A DNA stretch of 64,000 nt, from assembly GCF_949152225.1 (NCBI RefSeq), contig NZ_CASCJC010000001.1, positions 124,001 to 188,000 on the forward strand, written 5' to 3'. The notes under the pieces are model-generated. The model was not told the DNA's origin. It saw only the letters and a list, made by a program, of their open reading frames with translations, and made no database searches. Below are positions 31,348 through 38,389 of the stretch, in pieces. Every line of letters begins with the position of its first letter. Positions within the stretch are counted from its first letter, which is position 1. The position numbers and the translations under genes are program-made. Source of the stretch: Ligilactobacillus sp900765635 (GTDB lineage: Bacteria; Bacillota; Bacilli; Lactobacillales; Lactobacillaceae).

Positions 31348-31944
31348 ATGCATGCATTATGGAATTATTTAACAATTTTGATTGATAAGACTCCTAGCAA
31401 TGTTAAGGTATCAAGTAGATTAATAGCGTATATTATTGATTGGGCAGTAGGGGGGATTTTTGCAGGAATTCCTTCAGTATTAATTTATGCCGGTGTAACT
31501 AAAAGTTCTAAAATGTTTAGTAATTTATATGTGTTTCCTGCACAGGGATATGGAACTTTATGGTCGTACATAGCTGGTATATTATGTGTACTATTTGGAT
31601 TATGGTATTATGTCTACGTTCCATATAAGATTTATCCTGGTCAAACATTAGGGAAACATTGGTGTAAATTAGAAATAAAGAAAACCGATGGTACATCTTT
31701 AACTTTAAAAGACCTTTTAATTCGACAATTTATTGGACTAACTTTGTTAGAAGGAGTAGCTATAACAATTACGCGTTATATTTGGGAAATGTTGACATTG
31801 GCAACGTCTTTTTATATAGATTCTTATATTTCTATAGTTGCAACGATTATAACTATGATTTCTATGATGTTAGTAATAGCCACACCATCATCTAAGGCAC
31901 TTCATGACTATTTATCTAAAACAAGTGTATGTACATGTGAATAG
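31348..31944 (+). CDS. RDD-family membrane protein
   Basis: 198-residue protein with about four membrane helices. The RDD features are SSRLIAYIIDWAVGG in the first helix and PGQTLGKHWCKLEIKK before RQFIG. I use ATG 31348, 10 bases after AAGGA, not the GTG at 31339. The tail VCTCE holds two cysteines. Function of RDD proteins is mostly unknown; some act in ion exchange. As last gene of the operon it may export a product or protect against one. Confidence 0.8.
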   Translation: MHALWNYLTILIDKTPSNVKVSSRLIAYIIDWAVGGIFAGIPSVLIYAGVTKSSKMFSNLYVFPAQGYGTLWSYIAGILCVLFGLWYYVYVPYKIYPGQTLGKHWCKLEIKKTDGTSLTLKDLLIRQFIGLTLLEGVAITITRYIWEMLTLATSFYIDSYISIVATIITMISMMLVIATPSSKALHDYLSKTSVCTCE

Positions 31945-31958
31945 AAAGATATAATTAA

Positions 31959-32003
31959 AAAAAGATGCTTTTCTCATGAAATATTGGAAAAGCATCTTTT
32001 TTT
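31959..32003. terminator. Bidirectional terminator between the RDD gene and ilvE
   Basis: AAAAAGATGCTTTTC and GAAAAGCATCTTTTT form a stem with A and T tracts on both sides, serving the convergent genes. Confidence 0.88.
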
Positions 32004-33040
32004 TACAATTTAGCTTCGTCGACTTTAACGATCCAGCCTTCAGGGGCCTTGCGATCGCCAAATTGAATCCCAACTAATTCATCGTAAAGTTTTTTAGTAA
32101 CAGGACCTACTTCTGTTTCGCTATAGAAAACATGGAACTTATCGCCAATTTGGAATCCACCGATTGGCGAAATTACAGCAGCAGTTCCACAAGCACCTGC
32201 TTCGGCTAAGTGATCGAGCTCATCGATATAGATGTCAGTTTCTTCAACAGGCATATTGAAGTGATGCTCAGCTAGATAAAGTAATGAGTACTTTGTAACG
32301 CTTGGCAAAATGGATGGTGAGTCTGGGGTAACGAATTTGCCATCTTTAGTGATAGCAAAGAAGTTAGCCGAACCGACTTCTTCAATTTTTTTATGTTCGA
32401 TTGGATCTAAGTAGATACAATCTGAAAAACCTTGTTGTTGAGCTTGCTGGCCAGGGAATAGGCTAGCTGCATAATTTCCGCCAACTTTAGCTTGACCGGT
32501 TCCTTTATGAGCAGCACGATCATATTCGGAAGCTAAGAAGTTAGTAGGAGTTAAGCCACCTTTGAAATAATTTCCAACAGGCATAGCAAAAATCGAGAAA
32601 ATATATTCTTCAGCTGGATGAACTCCGATATTTTCACCTACCCCGATGATAAAAGGACGTAAGTAAAGAGAAGCGCCCGTACCATATGGTGGAATGTATT
32701 CTTTATTAGCACTAACAACTTGTTTTAAAGCGTCAATGAACATTTCTGTTGGGACTTCAGGCATTAACAAGCGTTGGCAACTCTTTTGTAGACGTTTTGC
32801 ATTTTGATCGGGTCTAAATAAATTAACACTACCATCTTTGCAACGATAAGCTTTCAAACCTTCAAAAGCTTCTTGACCATAGTGAAGGACAGGTGAACCT
32901 TCATTGATTGTGATGGTAGCATCTTCAACCAAACCGGCGTTTTGCCATTCACCATCTTTAAAGTAAGCACGATAGCGGTAAGGTAAGTTCATGTAATTAA
33001 AGCCTAAATTGTTCCAATCAAGATTAACAGTTTGAGTCAT
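32003..33040 (-). CDS. ilvE: Branched-chain amino acid aminotransferase IlvE
   Basis: 345-residue class IV PLP aminotransferase interconverting Leu/Ile/Val and their 2-oxo acids with glutamate. The PLP lysine is K185 in GQAKVGGNYAAS; YGQEAFEGLKAYR and EAGACGTAAVISP are typical of the BCAT branch. The start is the ATG at 33040 (MTQTVNLDW), 8 bases from AAAGGAGG. The longer frame from 33100 has no site and runs through the leader hairpin. No T-box antitermination motif is seen upstream. Confidence 0.94.
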   Translation of the reverse strand: MTQTVNLDWNNLGFNYMNLPYRYRAYFKDGEWQNAGLVEDATITINEGSPVLHYGQEAFEGLKAYRCKDGSVNLFRPDQNAKRLQKSCQRLLMPEVPTEMFIDALKQVVSANKEYIPPYGTGASLYLRPFIIGVGENIGVHPAEEYIFSIFAMPVGNYFKGGLTPTNFLASEYDRAAHKGTGQAKVGGNYAASLFPGQQAQQQGFSDCIYLDPIEHKKIEEVGSANFFAITKDGKFVTPDSPSILPSVTKYSLLYLAEHHFNMPVEETDIYIDELDHLAEAGACGTAAVISPIGGFQIGDKFHVFYSETEVGPVTKKLYDELVGIQFGDRKAPEGWIVKVDEAKL

Positions 33041-33428
33041 CTGGATTCCTCCTTTATTTTTAGAAAAGCCCACTATTAAAAGAAACAGCGGGCTTTCCAA
33101 GAGTTAGAACTCTTATTTGGTATACTATTATCAAAGCATTTATGATACTTTATTTACACTGTATTTTAACAAAATTTTAAGCAGTTTGCAATTTTCTCTG
33201 TGGCAAACATGTGTAAGAAAAAGGCTAAAAATCTTGACTTTGTTTTAGAAAACGATTACACTTTAGTTGTAGGGAATAGTGGCTCACAATCTGTTGATTC
33301 GTGAATTACGTGATTAGTTTTCCAAAAAAGCTAGAAGAAAAGAGGTCGAGAGCTTGTTTTATTCCTTATTAAATAGCGATTAGACTCACTAAGGAGTTTG
33401 CAGATGTTATCAGATACTAAGAGAAGTA
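33041..33428. other. 388-base region without a recognised gene, ilvE to LysR
   Basis: Besides the ilvE leader hairpin it holds a plus-strand TTGACT (33234-33239) 17 bases from TACACT (33257-33262), overlapped by AGAAAACGATTACA (33247-33260), a cre site with one mismatch. No long frame follows. A 14-codon frame with a good AAGGAG site starts at 33404. The region may encode a small RNA or be the remnant of a lost gene. Confidence 0.5.
33063..33098 (-). promoter_or_regulatory. Leader hairpin just upstream of ilvE
   Basis: On the minus strand AAAGCCCGCT pairs with AGTGGGCTTT over 10 bp; one pair is G-U in minus-strand RNA but A-C in plus-strand RNA, showing the hairpin works in the ilvE transcript. 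A short TTTTCT follows. It could be a weak attenuator or an mRNA-stability element. Confidence 0.55.
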
Positions 33429-33448
33429 TCATTTATGAGCATTTGTAA
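33404..33448 (+). CDS. Possible 14-residue small ORF
   Basis: ATG at 33404 is preceded by AAGGAG (8-base spacing) and encodes MLSDTKRSIIYEHL before TAA. Its end overlaps the 3' end of the LysR gene on the other strand by 20 bases. The ribosome site and the upstream cre/promoter-like sequence are the only support; it may be chance or a remnant. Confidence 0.25.
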   Translation: MLSDTKRSIIYEHL

Positions 33449-34346
33449 GTCCTTGAGTGTAAGTCTGATCGTTATTTTTTATATTATCGTTAATAAATTT
33501 AAGGAACCTTTGCAAAATTTGGCTAGGTTCTTTTTGTTTAGACCAAGCAACCACGTGTCCGCTCGTTAACTTAGGTTCAAAGGTGACAAAAGTTAGCTGA
33601 GATGGATTGATTAATTCTTGTAAACTGGCGATACTTACTAAGGCATAATGATGTTTTTTCACTAATAGTATGCCATTAGCGCCGAGATTGATATAGCCAG
33701 CGATATTTAAGTCAGCTTCTTTTAAAATTAAATCTAGTTCATCTTGGACGATTTTGCGGCGGGGTAAGAGAACCCGATGATTTTTTAAATCTTGGGGTTG
33801 AAGTTGTTTTTTAGTTGCTAAAGGATCGTTTTTTGCAAGGTAAACGCCCCATTGCTCAGTAGCTGGTAAGCTGAAAAAATGATATTTCTCAGCTTCAATT
33901 GGTCGGATTAAGAAAATTAAATCTAATTGGTTGTTATCAAGTTTTTCTTTTAAATCATCGCCATCTGCATCGTATAACGAAAACTTAACTAAGGGATATC
34001 TTTTTTGAAATTGTGCAATTAAGTCGGTTACTAAGTAGCTGATACTTGATTCAACAATTCCTAAGCGTAAAGTGGCAGTAGGTTGTTGTTTTAGAGAGCT
34101 TAATTCATTTTTGGTTTCTTCCAAAAAAGCCAACATAGCATTAGCCCTTTTTTGAAAAATGAGTCCAGCAGGAGTTAGGACAATACCAGATTTTTGCCGA
34201 ACGAAAAGAGTTGTTTGGAGTTGGTTTTCCAAATCTTGCAATTGACGTGATAAAGTCGGTTGGGTAATGTGTAATAAATTAGCAGCTTTAGTAATATTAC
34301 CGGTATGTGCGGTTACGAGAAAATATTTAAGTAGACGTGTTTCCAT
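33429..34346 (-). CDS. LysR-family transcriptional regulator
   Basis: 305-residue regulator with an N-terminal winged HTH (METRLLKYFLVTAHTGNITKAA, ITQPTLSRQLQDLE) and a periplasmic-binding-fold effector domain from about residue 90. It is transcribed away from the cupin gene, with a 104-base shared control region, so it most likely controls the cupin/CMD pair. The effector is unknown. Confidence 0.88.
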   Translation of the reverse strand: METRLLKYFLVTAHTGNITKAANLLHITQPTLSRQLQDLENQLQTTLFVRQKSGIVLTPAGLIFQKRANAMLAFLEETKNELSSLKQQPTATLRLGIVESSISYLVTDLIAQFQKRYPLVKFSLYDADGDDLKEKLDNNQLDLIFLIRPIEAEKYHFFSLPATEQWGVYLAKNDPLATKKQLQPQDLKNHRVLLPRRKIVQDELDLILKEADLNIAGYINLGANGILLVKKHHYALVSIASLQELINPSQLTFVTFEPKLTSGHVVAWSKQKEPSQILQRFLKFINDNIKNNDQTYTQGLTNAHK

Positions 34347-34373
34347 TTTTTACCTCTATCCATGCTTAAAATG

Positions 34374-34394
34374 TATAATTTAGTATTCGTTATA
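34374..34394. promoter_or_regulatory. LysR-type box in the divergent control region
   Basis: TATAA-N11-TTATA (34374-34378 and 34390-34394) is a dyad with the T-N11-A form bound by LysR proteins, between the regulator and the cupin gene. Confidence 0.45.
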
Positions 34395-34450
34395 AGTATT
34401 TTACATCATTTTATCGGGGAAGTAGAATTAAGTTGCGAGGTGAGTAAATA

Positions 34451-34840
34451 ATGGAAACAAATTTTAAACAACAAAATATTTTTGGAATGGGGCATGAAAA
34501 TCAGGATTATGCTCAATTTTTCAATAAAAACAGTTATTTAAATGAACTAGCAACACTCACAAAAGAGGGAATGCAAGTTGCCAATGTAACCTTTGAACCA
34601 GGATGTCGTAATAATTGGCATATCCATCATGATGGTTATCAATTGTTATTGGTAACAGCAGGTCAAGGTTGGTATCAAGAAGAAGGAGCACCGGCTAAAA
34701 AATTACTGCCAGGTGATGTTGTCTATATTGCTGAAGGAATTAAGCATTGGCACGGTGCAACTAAAGATAGTTGGTTTGCACATGTTGCAATTACTAAAGG
34801 GACTAGCGAATGGCTCGAATCTGTCGACTTTTTAGATTAA
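34451..34840 (+). CDS. Cupin-domain protein
   Basis: 129-residue single-domain cupin. The metal ligands of cupin motif 1 lie in NNWHIHHDGYQ and of motif 2 in GIKHWHGA, so the site is intact. It starts MGHENQDYAQF-like after a short leader and is cytoplasmic. It sits 12 bases before a CMD-family gene; LysR-cupin-CMD sets are common in lactic acid bacteria and are thought to deal with small acids or quinone-like compounds, without a proven substrate. Confidence 0.85.
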   Translation: METNFKQQNIFGMGHENQDYAQFFNKNSYLNELATLTKEGMQVANVTFEPGCRNNWHIHHDGYQLLLVTAGQGWYQEEGAPAKKLLPGDVVYIAEGIKHWHGATKDSWFAHVAITKGTSEWLESVDFLD

Positions 34841-34852
34841 GGAGGGTTTTAG

Positions 34853-35167
34853 ATGAAAAAACAAACAGCAGGACACCAACAATTAGGAGACTTTGCTCCA
34901 CAATTTGCGCACTATAATGATGATCTTTTATTCGGAGAAGTTTGGGCTGATGAAACGGTTCTATCGCCTAAATTACGCAGTATGTTAACTTTGAGTGCCT
35001 TAATTAGCGGAGGTAACTTTGCTCAAGTTGAGCCACATTTAAAAATGGCCAAGGAAAATGGTGTAACAAAAGATGAAATTAGTGCGTTAATTACACATTT
35101 AGCTTTTTATGTTGGATGGCCTAAAGCGTGGTCAGCCTTTAATTTAGCCAAAGAAATTTATCATTGA
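34853..35167 (+). CDS. Carboxymuconolactone decarboxylase (CMD) family protein
   Basis: 104-residue helical protein of the CMD/AhpD fold, with RSMLTLSALISGG and EISALITHLAFYVGWPKAW typical of the gamma-carboxymuconolactone decarboxylase side. It contains no cysteine, so AhpD-type peroxidase activity (CxxC) is excluded. AAGGAGG lies 7 bases before the ATG. It is the second gene after the cupin gene; an IS607-type element begins within a few bases after its stop. Confidence 0.85.
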   Translation: MKKQTAGHQQLGDFAPQFAHYNDDLLFGEVWADETVLSPKLRSMLTLSALISGGNFAQVEPHLKMAKENGVTKDEISALITHLAFYVGWPKAWSAFNLAKEIYH

Positions 35168-35261
35168 TAGGAGAAAGTTAACTGTTACTAAAAATATAGA
35201 ATAATGTAGAAAAATGTGTTATAATAAACCATGGAAAGAAATAAAAATGTGGGTGGTTATT

Positions 35262-35897
35262 ATGACAATGTTAAAACCAAAAGAAATGGCTGAACGTTTA
35301 GGAGTTACAGTCAGAACTTTGCAAATTTGGGACAGTAAGGGTGTGTTAAAAGCATATCGGACTCCCACAAATCGAAGATATTATACTGAAGAACAGTATT
35401 TAAACTATATTGGTAAATCAGAGTTAAACAAACGTAAAATGGTTGCTTATGCTAGAGTATCGACAAATGGTCAAAAAGATGATTTAAAAAATCAAATTGA
35501 CTTTATTAAGCAATACGTTAACGCTAAAGGCATCATCTTAGATGAAACAGTTACCGATATTGGTAGTGGGCTTAACTATAATCGCAAAAAGTGGAATAAA
35601 TTACTAGAAGAAGTAATGAATAATCAGATTGATACGATTTACATTACCTATAAAGATAGATTTATTCGTTTTGGTTATGAGTGGTTTGAACGATTATGTA
35701 AAATGCACAATACTAAGATTGTGGTATTAAACAACGTTGAAACCAGTCCAATGCAGGAAATGATTGATGATATGGTAAGTATTATACACGTATTTTCCTG
35801 TCGTTTATATGGTTTACGTAAATATAAGCACGAACTAGAAAATGACAAATCTTTGAAAAGTGGTGGAAATGATGGTGCTAAGAACTCAAAAAGTTAG
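35262..35897 (+). CDS. tnpA: IS607-family serine transposase TnpA
   Basis: 211-residue serine recombinase. A MerR-like HTH at the N-terminus (MLKPKEMAERLGVTVRTLQ, about residues 3-52) precedes the catalytic domain with nucleophile S67 in YARVSTNGQ and the arginine-containing DRFIRFGYEWFE. It cuts and joins the element ends through a circular intermediate. The start is ATG 35262 (or 35268). The reading frame is intact, and its end overlaps tnpB by 29 bases. Confidence 0.92.
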   Translation: MTMLKPKEMAERLGVTVRTLQIWDSKGVLKAYRTPTNRRYYTEEQYLNYIGKSELNKRKMVAYARVSTNGQKDDLKNQIDFIKQYVNAKGIILDETVTDIGSGLNYNRKKWNKLLEEVMNNQIDTIYITYKDRFIRFGYEWFERLCKMHNTKIVVLNNVETSPMQEMIDDMVSIIHVFSCRLYGLRKYKHELENDKSLKSGGNDGAKNSKS

Positions 35898-37026
35898 ACT
35901 TTATCCTAATAAAACTATGCAAAAAATCTTAGATGAGTTGTGCGATTATCGGAGATATTGCTGGAATGCTGGTTTGGCTTTATGGAACGATATGTATGAA
36001 GAAGCACTAATCTTAGATGATAAGCGTTTCAGACCAAATGAATACAAGGTTCGCAACGAGTTAGTGGCTAATAAAGCTGATTGGCAATATCGTTTTTCCG
36101 CTCGTTGCTTACAACTAGCAATTAGCGACTTAGACAAGGCTTGGAAGAACTTTTTTGATAAGGCACAAGTTGATTGGGGTAAACCACACTTTAAGTCAAA
36201 GAAAGCCCCTAGACAGGGATTTAAGACTGACCGTGCTACGATTATTAAGGGTAAATTGCGTCTAGATAAACCACACGGAATTAAGAATTGGTATGACATT
36301 CGCACGAGTGGTGCTAAATCGTTAACTGGTAAATTAAAAGTCGTTTCAATTTACCGTGAAAATGGTAAGTATTGGGCAAGTTTACCTTTTGAAATCGAAG
36401 TGGCAAACAAAGCTAAAACTGGAAATAAAACCGCAGTTGATATTAATGTCGGACATTTCAATTACACTGACGGTCAAATTAATGTTTTACCTAAACAATT
36501 AAATTACCTTTATCAACGTATCAAATATTATCAAAAATCTTTGTCAAAAAAGCGTATAGTAAATGGTAAACAAGCAATGCAAAGCCATAATTATGTTAAA
36601 ACGAAAGCCAAGTTACAACGTGATTATCGCAAGGTTGCCAATATTCAACGTGACCTTATTCAAAAGTTCACTACAAAACTAGTTACTAATTACGATAAAA
36701 TCGCAATTGAAGATTTACAGGTTAAACAAATGCAAATGAATCATGTGGCTTCAAAAGGTTTGCAAAGGTCTTTATTTAGCTATTTCAGACAAGTTTTAAC
36801 CTACAAGTGTGAATGGTATGGTAAAGATTTGCTTATCGCTGATAAATACTATCCAAGCACACAAAGATGTTCTAGATGCGGTTATGTTAAAACTGGTGAT
36901 GACAAAATCAGTTTAGCTGGTAACCAAAAACATAATACAAAACATAATGAATATATTTGTTATGAATGTGGCAATGTTATGGATAGAGATATAAATGCAG
37001 TTTATAATCTTTTGGCTTTAATATAA
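35869..37026 (+). CDS. tnpB: TnpB RNA-guided nuclease of the IS607 element
   Basis: 385-residue protein ancestral to Cas12. The RuvC residues are all present: D191 in AVDINVGH, E281 in AIEDLQV and D374 in DRDINA. A zinc finger (CSRCGY and CYECG) lies between the last two. The C-terminus ends at residue 385, without the extension seen in longer TnpBs. Start at ATG 35869 or 35872; a GTG at 35860 is also in frame. TnpB keeps or spreads its element by cutting DNA matching the guide of its omega RNA. Confidence 0.92.
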   Translation: MMVLRTQKVRLYPNKTMQKILDELCDYRRYCWNAGLALWNDMYEEALILDDKRFRPNEYKVRNELVANKADWQYRFSARCLQLAISDLDKAWKNFFDKAQVDWGKPHFKSKKAPRQGFKTDRATIIKGKLRLDKPHGIKNWYDIRTSGAKSLTGKLKVVSIYRENGKYWASLPFEIEVANKAKTGNKTAVDINVGHFNYTDGQINVLPKQLNYLYQRIKYYQKSLSKKRIVNGKQAMQSHNYVKTKAKLQRDYRKVANIQRDLIQKFTTKLVTNYDKIAIEDLQVKQMQMNHVASKGLQRSLFSYFRQVLTYKCEWYGKDLLIADKYYPSTQRCSRCGYVKTGDDKISLAGNQKHNTKHNEYICYECGNVMDRDINAVYNLLALI

Positions 37027-37215
37027 AGAAAAACGGGGTGGGCTACACCCTTAAACTGTAAGAGTTAGTCACTGTCATTACCCTCTAGTTAGGATATGGG
37101 AATACTAATGTTGACGACAGTAAATAAAATTAGGAAAGGAAAACTATATAATTCTTTCTAACAATGTAGAAGAACGTATTTAAACTTCTATATTGTTCTA
37201 CATTTTATATAGCAG
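37027..37215 (+). ncRNA. Putative omega (re)RNA of TnpB
   Basis: The region from tnpB to the right end is rich in hairpins: GGGTG/CACCC (37036-37050), ACTGTC/GACAGT (37071-37076 and 37116-37121) enclosing ATTACCC/GGGAAT, and TTAGGAAAG/CTTTCTAA (37130-37161). Known omega RNAs start inside tnpB and end at the element border, with the guide taken from flanking DNA. The guide here would be the first roughly 16-20 bases of the phosphatase gene side, depending on the border. Confidence 0.6.
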
Positions 37216-37224
37216 GCAAAATCA

Positions 37225-37818
37225 ATGGTAAAGTATCTTTATTTAATGCGACATGGTGAAACATTATTTAATGTTCAACATAAAATCCAAGGTTGGTGCG
37301 ATTCACCCTTGACGTCTAAAGGAATTGCACAAGCCAAAGTTGCTGGCAAGTATTTTAAAGAGCAACAAATTGAATTTGACTATGGCTATTGTTCAACGTC
37401 TGAACGTGCTAGTGATACACTTGAAATTGTAACTGAAGGTAAATTACCCTATCAACGAGAAAAGGGCTTGAAAGAGTGGAATTTTGGAGCTTTTGAAGGA
37501 AAAGATGAATGTCTAAACCCTAAGCTGCCATATCGTGATTTTTTTGTTCAATATGGCGGTGAAGATCAAGAAGAAGTCAAGCAACGTTTAGGTAAGACGT
37601 TAACTAGGATTATGCAAAATGAGACACATACGACTATTTTGGCAGTATCTCATGGGGGTGCATGTGCGAACTTCTTACGATATTGTCTAAAAACAGATGA
37701 ACTTAAACCGTATACAGGCGGAAAAATTGGTAACTGTGCAATTTTTAAGTTTAGTTTTGAAGATGGGCAATTCTCTTTTGAAAAAGTGATTAATTTAGAC
37801 TTTTCTAAGTTGCCTTAA
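37225..37818 (+). CDS. Histidine phosphatase (phosphoglycerate mutase-like)
   Basis: 197-residue enzyme of the histidine phosphatase superfamily. The phosphohistidine is in LMRHGET, with QGWCDSPLTSKG and the second histidine in AVSHGGACANF. It is more like the broad-specificity phosphatases than glycolytic mutases. It now follows the IS element directly; its ribosome site is poor (AGG in AGCAGGCAA), and the insertion may have replaced its native leader. Confidence 0.85.
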   Translation: MVKYLYLMRHGETLFNVQHKIQGWCDSPLTSKGIAQAKVAGKYFKEQQIEFDYGYCSTSERASDTLEIVTEGKLPYQREKGLKEWNFGAFEGKDECLNPKLPYRDFFVQYGGEDQEEVKQRLGKTLTRIMQNETHTTILAVSHGGACANFLRYCLKTDELKPYTGGKIGNCAIFKFSFEDGQFSFEKVINLDFSKLP

Positions 37819-37860
37819 AGTTAACTCTAAGGTTTAGAATAGTAAATGAAAGGGGTTTTT

Positions 37861-38205
37861 ATGAACATTAAACAAGTTAGTCAAGAAACGCAAATTTCAA
37901 AAGATACTTTACGTTATTGGGAAAAAGTTGGTTTAATTACAGATGTGTCTCGTAATTCAAGTGGATATCGTGATTATACTGAGCAACAATTACAGCAGAT
38001 TGAATATGTTAAATGTATGCGTGCTGCCGGAATTTCAATCGAAGCACTCTTAGAATACACTAAGTTATCGCAACAAGGTAGCGAGACCCTAGCGATTCGT
38101 AAACAAATTTTAATAGCACAGCGAAAACAAATTGTTGCTCAATTGAAACATTTTCAAACGATGTTAGAGTTGTTAGATAAAAAAATTGAAAAGATTACAG
38201 GCTAA
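37861..38205 (+). CDS. MerR-family transcriptional regulator
   Basis: 114-residue regulator: winged HTH (MNIKQVSQETQISKDTLRYWEKVGLI) followed by a coiled-coil dimerisation helix (about 78-112). It lacks the cysteines of metal sensors and resembles AdhR-type regulators of aldehyde stress. ATG 37861 has AAAGGGG 6 bases ahead; an in-frame ATG at 37846 lacks one. No obvious target gene adjoins it. Confidence 0.85.
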   Translation: MNIKQVSQETQISKDTLRYWEKVGLITDVSRNSSGYRDYTEQQLQQIEYVKCMRAAGISIEALLEYTKLSQQGSETLAIRKQILIAQRKQIVAQLKHFQTMLELLDKKIEKITG

Positions 38206-38222
38206 TCAATAATATAGATTGA

Positions 38223-38270
38223 AATGAATAGAATCTTGCGATATGGTTAAAAGATTCTATTCATTTTTTT
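38223..38270 (+). terminator. Terminator after the MerR gene
   Basis: AATGAATAGAATCTT pairs with AAGATTCTATTCATT, followed by T residues; loop of about 12 bases. Confidence 0.85.
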
Positions 38271-38306
38271 GGTTAATTAATACATAATAAAATTAAAAAA
38301 GATCGT

Positions 38307-38389
38307 AAAAAAATAGCCAACCGACACATGGACTAATAGTGGAGATTATCCCACCTAAAAGCACATTTTGTGTTGTTGGCTATTTTTTT
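38307..38389 (-). terminator. Branched terminator of the DUF969-DUF979-pcp operon
   Basis: A 15-bp outer stem (AAAAAAATAGCCAAC and its exact complement) encloses about 53 bases that can form two inner hairpins, GTGG/CCAC and CACA/TGTG. A seven-base T run follows on either strand. It abuts the pcp stop. Confidence 0.75.

Larger units (their letters stand above)
35170..37216 (+). mobile_element. IS607-type (IS200/IS605 superfamily) insertion element
   Basis: A roughly 2-kb element holding a serine recombinase (TnpA) and TnpB on the same strand. It has no terminal inverted repeats, as expected. AATGTAGAA is found near the left end (35203-35211) and right end (37163-37171), and its inverse TTCTACATT at 37197-37205. 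It lies between the CMD stop and the phosphatase gene. Borders are estimates: TAGG at the left and CAGG at the right (37212-37215) would fit a GG crossover, which I recall for this family but could not verify. Confidence 0.75.

Noticed and set aside
33041..33130. T-box riboswitch in front of ilvE
   Set aside because: No AGGGTGGNACCGCG-type T-box or specifier stem is present; only a simple hairpin is seen.
37027..37224. CRISPR-like repeats at the right end of the IS element (AATGTAGAA copies)
   Set aside because: Only short, partly inverted copies without regular spacers; better explained as ends and omega RNA of an IS607 element.
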